From Paracrocinitomix sp040880585 (GTDB lineage: Bacteria > Bacteroidota > Bacteroidia > Flavobacteriales_D > Crocinitomicaceae): a stretch of DNA of 64,000 nt. Where the stretch lies: contig JBBDID010000056.1 in the NCBI GenBank assembly GCA_040880585.1, forward strand, positions 9,493 to 73,492, in the 5' to 3' direction. Shown here piece by piece: positions 48,607-58,310 of the stretch; positions within the stretch are counted from its first letter, which is position 1; every line of letters begins with the position of its first letter. A program made the translations under genes and the position numbers. The notes below the pieces were generated by a model that was not told the origin of the DNA, made no database searches, and worked only from the letters and a program-made list of their open reading frames with translations.

Positions 48607-50352
48607 TTATTTACCCAACTTATCAAAAGCGTCATCCACTGCTTCCTCTATTTCTTCTTCGCTGGGAAGATCCATTTTATCCAACTCTTCTTCCGTATTT
48701 TTGACTGCCTCTTCCAGTTCTGTTTCCATATCCGGATTCATTCGCTTTTCAAAATCTGCCAAAGCAGCTCCCACAGCTACAGTTAACACTTTTAAAGAAT
48801 TTTGTGAAGCATCTGTCAACTCAAGCGTGAAATTTCCACCATCCATATTGGCTGATCCGTAAAATGATTTAAATAATTTCGCATATTCACCACCTTCTTT
48901 TTCCAGACCTTCAATTTTACTCAATTGCGTCAAGTCGGTAAACATCCCAAACGGATTTTCATTCACCACCCCTTTAGGATTGTTCACTTTTACACCTTTC
49001 CCCATAGCGATTAAATTTGCCCAGGAGCTATCGTTTGACATAAACAATACCTCATCAGAAAGATAAATAAAAGCTTTTCCCATATTGATCACCCCATTGG
49101 GCAGCACCTGCACTTTTGACCCTCCGTCATATCCCCCCATTTGTTCAGTACTTGCTGTCTCCATCAACTCACGAGCTACAATTTCGTTCATCTCTGCTTC
49201 AATGATCTTTCTATCGCTTATTCCTAAAACAAAAGCAAAAACCGGCTCGTCGGTTTTGATAATGATAGGCTCATCATAACCAAAATCATATACCTGTTCT
49301 TTTTTCTCGACTCCGTTAATCATATAAACGGCCTCGCCGGAAAAGGCGCCTTTGATGTCTTCAATCTTCAAACCTTCTTGATTGAGTTCATCTTCCATTC
49401 CCTGGTAATCATCTTCTGAAAGTTTTTTGAAATACTCCAATGCACCATTTACATCCACCTTGTAAGACCCTACCATCATAGGATTAGCTGATTTTCCATA
49501 AGCCAATAGTTTTTCTCTCACCCCTTCTTTCCCAATAAAATCAATTTTTTCTTTGAGCTCATCCGTAAGATTTGCCACCATCTCCATATTCACACTTCCT
49601 TTCTCAAAATTCAGATACAATTCATACGACATTCCTTCATAAAGCTCTTTCACTTTTTCCAAATCTTCCTTTTCTCCCATAGCCATGGATTCCATATACC
49701 CATAAAATCCTTTTCCTTCATACAACATGGCCACATCTGATTTGTTTTCAAGGAAAGTCACATAGGTATCATTGATCTCATTGTCATTTGCTGCTTTAAT
49801 CAATGCAATATTTTTATCGATCATTTTCATCCCTTCTTTTCCTCCTTTTCCTGACAACATAGCTGCAAAATCCATAGGAATATTGGAGATTACGGCAAAT
49901 TCATCATTCCAGGCCACACAATATTTTTCCTTGTCTTTGATGGCGTATTTCATCCCTTCTTTTTCCTTCACCTCTGCATTCGCCTCTTTTTCTATCAACT
50001 CCACAAATTTCTTTTCATCTTTTATCTTAAATATACCGTAGAAATTGGGTAAAAACGACTTTCCTTCCCCCACAACAACTTGTGCCTCTGTTTCATAATC
50101 AATACCCGTTACGTCCTGCTCCAGAAAAAAGGTGATCACCTGATAATAAGTAAAGGGTAAGGTGCCTTCTTTCATTACTTCTGATTTGTCCATCAAATCC
50201 TGAAGGTTCATAGAGGCAATAAAAAATGGAGAGCGGATCTCACTGATCATAGTAGAAACTTTCTGTTCTCTTGTTCTTTCTTTTGAACAGCCCATTAACA
50301 AAACAGCAATCATTGCTGTCACTAAAATAGATCTAACTTTTTTCATTTTCAT
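48607..50352 (-). CDS. DUF4836-family lipoprotein
   Basis: About 580 residues. Signal peptide and lipobox V-L-L-M-G-C followed by SKERTRE, then a long mixed alpha/beta protein typical of DUF4836 (conserved in Bacteroidota, structure-based relatives bind no known ligand): S-P-F-F-I-A-S-M-N-L near residue 45, S-N-D-S-S-W-A-N near 460. The C-terminus is very acidic (S-E-E-E-I-E-E-A-V-D-D-A-F). The frame extends to a GTG at 50361, but ATG 50352 or 50346 fits the signal peptide better. Function unknown. Confidence 0.8.
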   Translation of the reverse strand: MKMKKVRSILVTAMIAVLLMGCSKERTREQKVSTMISEIRSPFFIASMNLQDLMDKSEVMKEGTLPFTYYQVITFFLEQDVTGIDYETEAQVVVGEGKSFLPNFYGIFKIKDEKKFVELIEKEANAEVKEKEGMKYAIKDKEKYCVAWNDEFAVISNIPMDFAAMLSGKGGKEGMKMIDKNIALIKAANDNEINDTYVTFLENKSDVAMLYEGKGFYGYMESMAMGEKEDLEKVKELYEGMSYELYLNFEKGSVNMEMVANLTDELKEKIDFIGKEGVREKLLAYGKSANPMMVGSYKVDVNGALEYFKKLSEDDYQGMEDELNQEGLKIEDIKGAFSGEAVYMINGVEKKEQVYDFGYDEPIIIKTDEPVFAFVLGISDRKIIEAEMNEIVARELMETASTEQMGGYDGGSKVQVLPNGVINMGKAFIYLSDEVLFMSNDSSWANLIAMGKGVKVNNPKGVVNENPFGMFTDLTQLSKIEGLEKEGGEYAKLFKSFYGSANMDGGNFTLELTDASQNSLKVLTVAVGAALADFEKRMNPDMETELEEAVKNTEEELDKMDLPSEEEIEEAVDDAFDKLGK

Positions 50353-50392
50353 ATATTTCACAATTGTTCGCCAAAGTTAATTAATTCTTCCA

Positions 50393-50422
50393 TTGTCAAG
50401 CCGTTAATCAAAGTTATCTTTG
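50393..50422 (+). promoter_or_regulatory. -33/-7 promoter immediately at an ATG (leaderless)
   Basis: TTG (50393-50395), 19 bp, TATCTTTG (50415-50422): a consensus Bacteroidota promoter. The G of the -7 box is only 4 bp before ATG 50427, so transcription should begin at or next to the start codon. Confidence 0.65.
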
Positions 50423-50426
50423 CATC

Positions 50427-50999
50427 ATGCACACCATAGAACCATATTATAACTGGCGGGGGTTTTACGTCGCGGCGGAAGACATTCAGTCGCCGTTCTA
50501 TGGTCGTGAATATTCTGAATTTGAATTTACCGATACTATTTACAATTACTGTATTCATCCGCAATGGGACAATATCGGTTCTCCTTCTTTATTCATTAAA
50601 ATTTTGTTTACCGATTATGATGAGGGTTTTTGTGTCATAGAGATCTTTGGAGAGTGGAATGATGCGGTTCAAAATGATATTATGATGCTTAAGCGTGATA
50701 TTGTTGAGCCTTTGATGTATGCCGGTGTAAATAAATTTATATTGATTGCAGAGAACGTACTCAATTTTCACGCTGATCAGGATGAATATTACGAAGAATG
50801 GTTTGAAGAAGTTGAAGAAGAAGACGGCTGGATCGCTATTTTGAATTTACGACAACACGTACTGGAAGAAATGCAAACAGAAAACCTGGATCAGTATTTT
50901 GTTTTAGGGGGTGAACTGGAAGATTTCAGCTGGAGAACCCTGACGCCACAACAGTTTTATTCCTCTATAAATCGGTACGTGATGAAAAGACTGGGGTAA
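50427..50999 (+). CDS. conserved hypothetical protein of Flavobacteriales
   Basis: 190 residues, acidic, no signal peptide or membrane segment, so cytoplasmic. Notable segments: Y-N-W-R-G-F-Y-V near the N-terminus, D-I-Q-S-P-F-Y-G-R-E-Y-S-E-F, I-H-P-Q-W-D-N-I-G-S-P, A-E-N-V-L-N-F-H near residue 110. I recall similar unnamed proteins in other Flavobacteriales, without known function. The N-terminal Y-N-W segment appears conserved, which supports the ATG at 50427 although it coincides with the predicted transcription start. Confidence 0.75.
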   Translation: MHTIEPYYNWRGFYVAAEDIQSPFYGREYSEFEFTDTIYNYCIHPQWDNIGSPSLFIKILFTDYDEGFCVIEIFGEWNDAVQNDIMMLKRDIVEPLMYAGVNKFILIAENVLNFHADQDEYYEEWFEEVEEEDGWIAILNLRQHVLEEMQTENLDQYFVLGGELEDFSWRTLTPQQFYSSINRYVMKRLG

Positions 51000-51003
51000 A
51001 AAA

Positions 51004-51438
51004 TTAACCTGCTTTCAATTTCTTCACCACTTCCCTATCTAATGGAAAAGTAAAGTTTTTCTCCTGTAATTCCCGAATCGGAATCCATTCAAAGACCTGC
51101 TCTCCTTCTTTTAAATCTTCAGGATATGGCGTATGCACAATTTCATCTGCTTTTTTTGTTTTTACCCTATAATAAATGACGATCAATTGTTCCTCCGGGT
51201 CAAAAGCAGAACGTTGAAAAAAATCATTCAGATAGATCAATTCAGCCGTTTCAACCACAATCCCAACTTCTTCCATGAATTCTCGCTTCAGGCAATCCGC
51301 TAAACCTTCTCCGGGAATGTGTCCGCCACCCGGAAATTTTGTCATTCGCATTCCAAATCTGTGTTCATGGGTGACCAATACTTTTTTTTCTTCCATCAAC
51401 AAACCGTAAACCCGTATATTGTATCGCTTAATCTCCAT
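51004..51438 (-). CDS. NUDIX hydrolase
   Basis: 144 residues. A complete Nudix box (G-G-H-I-P-G-E ... R-E-F-M-E-E-V-G-I, about residues 38-60) fits GX5EX7REUXEEXGU, so it should hydrolyse a nucleoside diphosphate linked to X. Substrate not evident. Tail to tail with the conserved hypothetical (4 bp gap) and divergent from the carboxylase. Confidence 0.9.
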   Translation of the reverse strand: MEIKRYNIRVYGLLMEEKKVLVTHEHRFGMRMTKFPGGGHIPGEGLADCLKREFMEEVGIVVETAELIYLNDFFQRSAFDPEEQLIVIYYRVKTKKADEIVHTPYPEDLKEGEQVFEWIPIRELQEKNFTFPLDREVVKKLKAG

Positions 51439-51491
51439 GCAGCCTATTCATAAAATATATTCTCCAAATATAGAATCTATTCGCAAACCAC

Positions 51492-51499
51492 TATATTTG
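51492..51499 (+). promoter_or_regulatory. -7 box of the acyl-CoA carboxylase gene
   Basis: TATATTTG, 27 bp before ATG 51527. This supports the ATG at 51527 over the longer frame that begins at 51419. Confidence 0.45.
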
Positions 51500-51526
51500 A
51501 CGATCGAGTTGTATGCATATACAACC

Positions 51527-53188
51527 ATGAAACAGCTTAAACCTATGGGAATCAAAAAAGAGCAATTGGATTTTAACAAAAATGAGGATCAACTGAAGAT
51601 GCTCATTTCAGATATGCAACATAAGTTGAGGAAAGTTTATGAAGGGGGTGGAAAAAAGCGAATCGAAAAACATCATTCAAAAGGAAAGCTCACTGCGAGA
51701 GAGCGCATCAGTAAGTTAATTGATCCCGACACTGAAACCATTGAAATTGGTGCTTTTGTTGGGGACGGCATGTACAAAGAGTATGGTGGCTGTCCTTCCG
51801 GCGGTGTCGTGATAAAAATCGGATATGTAAGCGGAAGACAGTGTATTATTGTTGCCAATGATGCTACTGTTAAGGCCGGTGCATGGTTCCCGATTACAGG
51901 TAAGAAGAATTTAAGGGCACAGGAAATTGCCATGGATAATCATCTGCCGATCATTTATTTAGTGGATAGCGCAGGTGTTTTTCTTCCCTTGCAGGATGAA
52001 ATTTTCCCAGACAAAGAGCATTTTGGACGAATTTTTAGGAATAATGCAATCATGTCCTCTAAAGGGATTACCCAGATTGCAGCGGTAATGGGCAGCTGTG
52101 TTGCAGGTGGTGCCTATCTTCCCATTATGTCAGATGAATCTTTAATTGTCGATAAAACCGGAACTATCTTTTTGGCGGGATCTTATTTGGTAAAAGCTGC
52201 CATTGGAGAAACAATCGACAATGAAACACTGGGAGGAGCAAGCACGCACACAGAAATAAGCGGTGTCTGTGATTACAAATCAAAAGATGATGCAGATTGT
52301 TTGCAGACCATCCGTGACCTGATGGATAAAATCGGAAAAATAGATGAGGCAGGCTTTGATCGCAAAGCGTCGAAACCACCGAAAGAAGATGAAAAAGAAA
52401 TTTACGGGATGTTTCCGGTAGATCGATCTGCGCAATACAACATGAAAGAGATCATCAAGCGGATTGTGGATGAATCAAAATTTACTGAATATAAAAGTGA
52501 TTATGGCAAAACCATCATCTGCGGATATGCAAGAATTGACGGCTGGAGTGTCGGCATCATTGCCAATCAAAGAGAAGTGGTAAAAAGTGCAAAAGGAGAA
52601 ATGCAGTTTGGCGGAGTTATTTATACCGATTCGGCAGATAAGGCAGCTCGTTTTATCATGGTGTGCAATCAAAAAAATATCCCCCTTGTCTTTTTACAGG
52701 ATGTCAGTGGCTTCATGGTAGGGTCAAAATCTGAACATGCCGGAATCATTAAAGATGGCGCCAAAATGGTGAATGCCATGGCCAACTCGGTAGTGCCTAA
52801 ATTCACCGTGATTATGGGAAACTCCTACGGAGCCGGAAATTATGCCATGTGTGGAAAAGCGTATGATCCCAGACTGATCGTTTCCTGGCCGACGGCTGAA
52901 CTTGCTGTTATGTCAGGAGCTTCTGCAGCCAAAACCCTGCTTCAAATTGAAGTAGCTTCTCTCAAAGCAAGAGGAGAAGAAGTAGATGATGTCAAGCAGC
53001 AAGAACTTTACGATAAAATTAAGGCGCGTTATGACGAGCAAATCTCACCTTATTATGCTGCCGCCCGTTTGTGGGTAGATGCCATTATTGACCCCTTGGA
53101 AACAAGAAAAGTTATTTCTATGGGAATTGAAATGGCCAACCAAAAGAAAACAGAAGAACGTTATAATGTAGGCGCCATTCAAACCTGA
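51527..53188 (+). CDS. acyl-CoA carboxylase beta (carboxyltransferase) subunit
   Basis: About 553 residues. Two crotonase-like halves of a biotin-dependent carboxyltransferase: G-K-L-T-A-R-E-R-I near residue 50, G-G-C-P-S-G-G-V-V-I-K-I-G, S-A-G-V-F-L-P-L-Q, F-L-Q-D-V-S-G-F-M-V-G, G-N-S-Y-G-A-G-N-Y-A-M-C-G-K-A-Y-D-P. Closest to methylcrotonoyl-CoA or propionyl-CoA carboxylase beta; the exact acyl-CoA cannot be fixed here. Alpha subunit (biotin carboxylase) is not in the window. Followed after 2 bp by a PAP2 gene. Confidence 0.9.
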   Translation: MKQLKPMGIKKEQLDFNKNEDQLKMLISDMQHKLRKVYEGGGKKRIEKHHSKGKLTARERISKLIDPDTETIEIGAFVGDGMYKEYGGCPSGGVVIKIGYVSGRQCIIVANDATVKAGAWFPITGKKNLRAQEIAMDNHLPIIYLVDSAGVFLPLQDEIFPDKEHFGRIFRNNAIMSSKGITQIAAVMGSCVAGGAYLPIMSDESLIVDKTGTIFLAGSYLVKAAIGETIDNETLGGASTHTEISGVCDYKSKDDADCLQTIRDLMDKIGKIDEAGFDRKASKPPKEDEKEIYGMFPVDRSAQYNMKEIIKRIVDESKFTEYKSDYGKTIICGYARIDGWSVGIIANQREVVKSAKGEMQFGGVIYTDSADKAARFIMVCNQKNIPLVFLQDVSGFMVGSKSEHAGIIKDGAKMVNAMANSVVPKFTVIMGNSYGAGNYAMCGKAYDPRLIVSWPTAELAVMSGASAAKTLLQIEVASLKARGEEVDDVKQQELYDKIKARYDEQISPYYAAARLWVDAIIDPLETRKVISMGIEMANQKKTEERYNVGAIQT

Positions 53189-53190
53189 TT

Positions 53191-53838
53191 ATGCACATTT
53201 TTAAAACACTACTCCCTTTTTTAGTGATCACCCTACTGTTTTTACTGACCGGAGTCATACTAATAGTGATCACCGACAAACAATTGTTGCACCTCTCAGC
53301 AAATGCATTAGTCGGCGGAAGTGCAGATGTGTTTTTTAAATACTTCACACATGTAGGAGATGGTATTACAGTAGCAATTATTATAGTGTTGTTCAGTTTT
53401 TTGAAGGGAAAAAAATTTTATGCTTACCTCAGTCTGGGTTTAAGTTCCTTTGCCGTCGGAGGATTATTGGCGCAATTTTTTAAGCGCCTGGTTTTTTCTG
53501 ATTTTAAGCGTCCCTTTAAAGTATTTGGTGAGCAATCCCTAAACTTAATTGATGGTGTCACCCTTCACGGAAGCTTTTCTTTTCCATCAGGACATTCAAC
53601 GGTATCTTTTGTGTTATTTATTTATCTCGCTTTTCTCTTTCGCCGCTATCGATATGTGCAAATTTTCTGTGCATTTTTAGCTATTTTGGCAGCCTATTCC
53701 AGGGTACATATCTCTCAACATTTTATTGAAGATATTCTCGCCGGAGCAGCCTTAGGTACCTTCACTTTTCTACTAATGCTTTGGCTGCATAAAAAATATT
53801 TTTTCAAAGCGGCATTTTCTGACGAACTCAAAGATTAG
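53191..53838 (+). CDS. PAP2-family membrane phosphatase
   Basis: 215 residues, six hydrophobic helices and the PAP2 motifs: K-R-L-V-F-S-D-F-K-R-P (KX6RP, about residues 95-105), F-P-S-G-H-S-T (PSGH), and S-R-V-H-I-S-Q-H-F-I-E-D (SRX5HX3D). Lipid phosphatase such as undecaprenyl- or phosphatidylglycerol-phosphate phosphatase. Starts 2 bp after the carboxylase and precedes the first TPR-SpoIIE gene by 25 bp. Confidence 0.9.
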   Translation: MHIFKTLLPFLVITLLFLLTGVILIVITDKQLLHLSANALVGGSADVFFKYFTHVGDGITVAIIIVLFSFLKGKKFYAYLSLGLSSFAVGGLLAQFFKRLVFSDFKRPFKVFGEQSLNLIDGVTLHGSFSFPSGHSTVSFVLFIYLAFLFRRYRYVQIFCAFLAILAAYSRVHISQHFIEDILAGAALGTFTFLLMLWLHKKYFFKAAFSDELKD

Positions 53839-53863
53839 TTTTATTTTTCGGTATATTTAAACC

Positions 53864-55825
53864 ATGAGATTCCTTATCTATTTATTACTCTTATTTTTTC
53901 TGGGAACTGGCTTCCATAGTAACGTATTTGCTAACAAAATAGATAGTTTAAAAGAAGTTCTCAGCACTGAAGTCCGGGGAGATATGAAATCTGATCTTGC
54001 GGCAGAAATTGCCCGTAGGCTTACTAATATTGACAATAAAGCAGCCGTTCAATATTCGGATGTAGCATTAAATTATGCCATCCGGATGAACGACCAATTA
54101 CGTATTGCAAATGCGCTGGATGCTAAAGGAAATGCATACAACTCAATGGGAGAAAGTCAAGCTGCACTGGAACAGCTGTTTAAAGCACTTTCTATTTATG
54201 AAGAGCTTAAAGCCCACAAGCAAATTGCTATTGTTACCAACTCATTAGCTAATACATTTATAGATCAGGAAGATTACGAAAAAGCCATCAACTACTATCA
54301 GGCTTCTTATGAGGCAGGAATGATCATTAAAGACACCAATGCAATTGCTGTTCCCCTGGTGGGTCTGTCTATTATTTATGATGAGATGGGAGAAATTCAA
54401 AAAGCACTCAACACCACTAAAGAAGCCATTCCTCTTTTTGAAGGAATTAATCGAACAGATGCTATGGTTGTTTGTTATGTCAATGCTTCCAACTATAGCT
54501 ATGATCTGGGAATGAAAGATGCATCTTTCATCTGGCTTCAAAAAGCAAAAAAACAAAATGAACAACTGAAGAATAAATATTTTTCAGGAGAAATAAGTCT
54601 GTTTGAAGCTGTTCTATTGGCAGATAATGGCAAGCTAAACGAAGCTGTTGTGGCAGCAGAAAATGGCATTAAACTTCTTCGGGAAATTGATGCCAAAAGC
54701 AATATAATGAAAGCCCATAAGACCCTTTCAGATATTTATGCTGAAAATCATGCCTATAACCTCGCTTATCACTCCCTTTCTCAATACACTCAATTAAAAG
54801 ATAGTTTGGATACTGAAAACAAGACAGAAATCATGGAGGAGTTAAATACGAAATATGAAACTGCACAAAAAGAGAAAAAAATCTCCCTGCTAAGTGCTGA
54901 GAAAGAAATTCAAACTCTGGAGAATGATAAAAACAAAACCATTATGAACGTTTTGGTCGGTGGCAGTTCACTGCTTTTGATCTTATCGGGATTTACGATC
55001 AGAGCAAATCGCCAAAAAAAACGCGCTAATACAGATTTACACACACAGAAATCAATTGTCGAAGAAAAAAATAAGGAAATTCTCGATTCTATTCAATATG
55101 CCAAGCGGATTCAAAATGCGATCATCCCCTCCCCTGATCGACTTCAGAAACATTTTCAGGATTCCTTTGTGCTTTACCTACCGAAAGATATTGTGGCTGG
55201 TGATTTCTACTGGATGGAAACGGTGGGGTCTTCTGTATTAATCGCTGTAGCCGACTGCACCGGACATGGTGTGCCGGGTGCCATGGTGTCTGTAGTATGT
55301 AATAATGCACTAAACCGGGCGGTAAAGGAATTTAACTTAACAGAACCCGCTAAAATATTAGATAAAACAAGAGATTTGGTAGTAGAAGCTTTCTCAAAAA
55401 ATCAGGAAGAAATCTCAGACGGAATGGATATCTCTCTATGTAGCTGGAACAAAGAAACTCAAGTCGTACAATGGGCCGGAGCAAATAACCCACTGTATAT
55501 TATCCGAAAGGAAAACCTGGAACTTGAAATCTTAACTCCTGATAAACAACCCATAGGAATGTACGAAACCGCCCGTTTATACACCAACCATTCGATTTCC
55601 GTTCAACCGGGAGATAACCTCTATCTCTTTTCGGATGGATATGCCGATCAATTTGGTTCGAAAACCGGTAAAAAGTATAAATACGGGCGTTTCAGAGCAT
55701 TTTTCAAGACTCACGCTAATCAGACTATGAAGCAACAAAAGCAGCTACTCATAGAAGATTTTCTAAACTGGAAAGGTGAGTTTGAGCAGCTGGATGACGT
55801 CTGCGTTATAGGAGTCCGACTTTAG
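53864..55825 (+). CDS. TPR-SpoIIE phosphatase 1
   Basis: 653 residues. Signal peptide, an extracytoplasmic region of TPR repeats (about 60-330: A-L-D-A-K-G-N-A-Y-N-S-M-G-E, Y-E-K-A-I-N-Y-Y-Q), one transmembrane helix (about 361-383), a coiled coil, and a cytoplasmic SpoIIE/PP2C phosphatase (about 440-653: G-D-F-Y-W, A-D-C-T-G-H-G-V-P-G-A-M, D-G-M-D-I-S, W-A-G-A-N-N-P-L-Y, F-S-D-G-Y-A-D-Q, D-D-V-C-V-I-G-V-R-L). Metal-binding Asp residues are retained. This copy has the short version of the catalytic loop without palindromic insertion. A weak TATATTTA box directly precedes the ATG. Targets unknown. Confidence 0.9.
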   Translation: MRFLIYLLLLFFLGTGFHSNVFANKIDSLKEVLSTEVRGDMKSDLAAEIARRLTNIDNKAAVQYSDVALNYAIRMNDQLRIANALDAKGNAYNSMGESQAALEQLFKALSIYEELKAHKQIAIVTNSLANTFIDQEDYEKAINYYQASYEAGMIIKDTNAIAVPLVGLSIIYDEMGEIQKALNTTKEAIPLFEGINRTDAMVVCYVNASNYSYDLGMKDASFIWLQKAKKQNEQLKNKYFSGEISLFEAVLLADNGKLNEAVVAAENGIKLLREIDAKSNIMKAHKTLSDIYAENHAYNLAYHSLSQYTQLKDSLDTENKTEIMEELNTKYETAQKEKKISLLSAEKEIQTLENDKNKTIMNVLVGGSSLLLILSGFTIRANRQKKRANTDLHTQKSIVEEKNKEILDSIQYAKRIQNAIIPSPDRLQKHFQDSFVLYLPKDIVAGDFYWMETVGSSVLIAVADCTGHGVPGAMVSVVCNNALNRAVKEFNLTEPAKILDKTRDLVVEAFSKNQEEISDGMDISLCSWNKETQVVQWAGANNPLYIIRKENLELEILTPDKQPIGMYETARLYTNHSISVQPGDNLYLFSDGYADQFGSKTGKKYKYGRFRAFFKTHANQTMKQQKQLLIEDFLNWKGEFEQLDDVCVIGVRL

Positions 55826-55929
55826 GCCGTCCCCGTAATGGATTAACCTAATTCAAGAATAATTGCTGTTGACACATCACTCACTGTAAGGTTTTTGTAT
55901 CTTTAACCGTTTGAGAAGGCTCTTTTTTT

Positions 55930-58065
55930 ATGCTTACACGAATTACACACTACCTTACATTATTTTTGTTACTGACTTTTCAGTCTGCCTTTTTGAACGC
56001 CCAGGAATTTGGAAATAAAAACTTTTATCTCATTGATTCTCTGAAATTAAAAAGTTTAAGTTCATCCGATAGAGAATTATTGGACACCAATTTGGTAAAG
56101 TATCATAACACTTTGAATGACACTGTTGAATTAGCCATTCTGGAATACATTGTTGATAATTGCTGGGATTCGGATGTCTGGCCAAAATACAATGCTCTGA
56201 TCATTGATATAATTGAAAAAAAATCAGTGATTAAACAGTCTGAAAAAGTAAGGGATAAATTCACTTATTTTTTGGCAGGCGCACTCAGCAACATTGGCTA
56301 TATGTATGATGAAAAAGGTGATTTATTACATGCATTGGAATATTACCACAAAGGGCTTTATTTGTATGAGCGCATTCAAAACAAAAAGGGAGCGGCAAGA
56401 ACCCTTAACAATTTGGGTGTTATTTATAGTCTGGTAGGTGATTCTTCCAAGGCCTTTGATTATCACCGTCGAAGTTTGAAAGCAAAATCTGAAATGGGTG
56501 ATCACAAAGGAGTAGCCATGTCTTTTAACAATATGGGGACGATCTATGAAAATTATAATCAACCTTTTAAAGCACTGAAATATTTTGAATCCAGCTTAGA
56601 GATCAGTAAAGAAATTGACAACAAAAGAGGAATTGCTATGGCGTATGATAACATAGGGGACATCTATGCTTCACAACATATTTACGGCAAGGCTTATCAA
56701 TATTACCAAAAAGGACTGGCGATCTGGAAGGAAACCGGTATTGAAGTAGGTATTTCAACTTCCCTGGATAATATGGCCAATGTCTTATTGGAAATGGGGA
56801 AACCAGAAGAAGCAAAACAACACGCACTAGAATCTTATGAAATTGCGCAAAAATTGGGTTTTCCTATGGATATTGAAAACTCATCCAAAACACTTACAGT
56901 AATCTATAAAAAAGAAAGAAACTATGAGAAGGCACTCCACTTTTCTGAAGTGTATATTGATATGCGCGAGAAAGTAAGAAATCAGGACAATACCAATACC
57001 GCTTTTAAAAAAAGCATGCAATATGAATACCAAAAAGAGGCACTGAAAGATAGCCTTGAGTATGAAAAAGAGCGGGAAGTTTCCAGTTTAAAATTAAGAG
57101 AAAAAGAAACACAAACCTATGCACTTTTTGGTGGAATAGGACTTTTGAGTTTATTCTTACTTTATGCGATAAAAAGCTATCAGCAAAAGAAAAGAGATAA
57201 TAAAAAAATCAATGAACAGAAGCAAAAAGTAGAAGTTCAAAAAGTAGAGATTGAGAAACAACACATTAGGCTTGCTTCTACACATAAAGAAATCTCTGAT
57301 TCCATTTCGTATGCCAAACGAATTCAAGATGCTATTTTGCCTGAAGAAGCTTTTATTCAGCAATACCTTAAGAGTGCCTTTGTGATGTATGAGCCAAAAG
57401 ATGTGGTGAGTGGTGATTTCTATTGGCTCAACAGGAGGGAGGGATTGACTTTATTAGCTGTAGGAGATTGCACCGGACACGGTGTGCCGGGAGCTATGGT
57501 ATCTATTGTTTGTCACAATGCCCTTACCCGGGTTGTTCGGGAACTCAACATTACCAATCCTGCAGAGATTTTAAATAAAACCCGAGAAATCGTTATTGAA
57601 ACCTTTGCTTCCAAACAAAGCAATGTAAAAGACGGTATGGATATTTCACTCATTTCACTTACTCACGGCACGGAGAGTGAGGATGGAAATCAAAGTGTAA
57701 TGCTGCATTATGCCGGGGCAAACAACCCGCTCTATATCATCCGAAAAGAAAAAGTAGATGAAGTTGAAATAATTGCTGCCGACAAACAACCCATTGGTAA
57801 TTTTGAAAAAGCCAAACCTTTTACCGGACACAATATACGTATGAATTCAGGAGATTTGTTTTACCTGTTCACAGATGGCTTCATGGATCAATTCGGCGGT
57901 GAAAACGGGAAAAAATACAAATACTCCCGATTTAGAGAACTCTTACTCTCCATTTGTGATAAAACCACTACCGAACAAAGAAAAATTTTAGAAGAAGAAT
58001 TCCACCTATGGAAAGGAACACTGGAGCAATTGGATGACGTCTGCGTAATTGGGGTGAGAGTATAA
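55930..58065 (+). CDS. TPR-SpoIIE phosphatase 2
   Basis: 711 residues, same plan: signal peptide, six to seven TPRs (about 110-370: A-L-E-Y-Y-H-K-G-L-Y-L-Y-E, A-A-R-T-L-N-N-L-G-V-I-Y), transmembrane helix (about 395-417), coiled coil, and SpoIIE domain (about 490-711: G-D-F-Y-W, G-D-C-T-G-H-G-V-P-G, F-T-D-G-F-M-D-Q, D-D-V-C-V-I-G-V-R-V). No palindromic insertion in the domain. The 3' end and the following 65 bp are shared with the repeat mosaic at 31029-31093. It follows paralogue 1 by about 100 bp in the same direction. Confidence 0.9.
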   Translation: MLTRITHYLTLFLLLTFQSAFLNAQEFGNKNFYLIDSLKLKSLSSSDRELLDTNLVKYHNTLNDTVELAILEYIVDNCWDSDVWPKYNALIIDIIEKKSVIKQSEKVRDKFTYFLAGALSNIGYMYDEKGDLLHALEYYHKGLYLYERIQNKKGAARTLNNLGVIYSLVGDSSKAFDYHRRSLKAKSEMGDHKGVAMSFNNMGTIYENYNQPFKALKYFESSLEISKEIDNKRGIAMAYDNIGDIYASQHIYGKAYQYYQKGLAIWKETGIEVGISTSLDNMANVLLEMGKPEEAKQHALESYEIAQKLGFPMDIENSSKTLTVIYKKERNYEKALHFSEVYIDMREKVRNQDNTNTAFKKSMQYEYQKEALKDSLEYEKEREVSSLKLREKETQTYALFGGIGLLSLFLLYAIKSYQQKKRDNKKINEQKQKVEVQKVEIEKQHIRLASTHKEISDSISYAKRIQDAILPEEAFIQQYLKSAFVMYEPKDVVSGDFYWLNRREGLTLLAVGDCTGHGVPGAMVSIVCHNALTRVVRELNITNPAEILNKTREIVIETFASKQSNVKDGMDISLISLTHGTESEDGNQSVMLHYAGANNPLYIIRKEKVDEVEIIAADKQPIGNFEKAKPFTGHNIRMNSGDLFYLFTDGFMDQFGGENGKKYKYSRFRELLLSICDKTTTEQRKILEEEFHLWKGTLEQLDDVCVIGVRV

Positions 58066-58132
58066 ACTCGAACACCAATTTAAGCAGTTTACCACGAGCG
58101 ACAGCCGAGTGGTTATAGGAGCCCGAGTGTAA
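58037..58132 (+). repeat. shared SpoIIE 3' block and orphan tail
   Basis: From GACGTCTGCGTAATTGGGG through the stop to 58100, the sequence matches the minus strand of 31029-31093 almost exactly. The next bases (58101-58132) include GTGGTTATAGGAGCCCGAG and encode V-V-I-G-A-R-V-stop, a displaced copy of the family C-terminus beyond the real stop at 58065. The counterpart at 30948-30971 encodes V-V-I-G-V-R-I-stop. Confidence 0.75.
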
Positions 58133-58172
58133 CACCTCTCAATAAAGAGAAAAACAAACAAAAAGAAATTTC

Positions 58173-58310
58173 TTACTTTTTCCTCACCACATACAGCAAC
58201 TCTTCTTTTGGAATTCTGTACTGTTCTTTGGGTAGTTCTTTTGAATAATCCACCACTTCTACTTGAAAACCGGCTTCTCTTAGTCGATCCGGATAGTTGG
58301 TTACATACAG
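58173..58310 (-). pseudogene. methyltransferase 3' fragment
   Basis: About 130 bp that are over 90 percent identical to the end of the methyltransferase gene at 60078: the fragment encodes T-N-Y-P-D-R-L-R-E-A-G-F-Q-V, the same D-Y-S-K-E-L-P-K-E-Q, and L-L-Y-V-V-R-K-K-stop, with a nine-base deletion that removes F-E-R. No catalytic part is present. With the intact copy it forms direct repeats around the gene at 58509. Confidence 0.85.
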
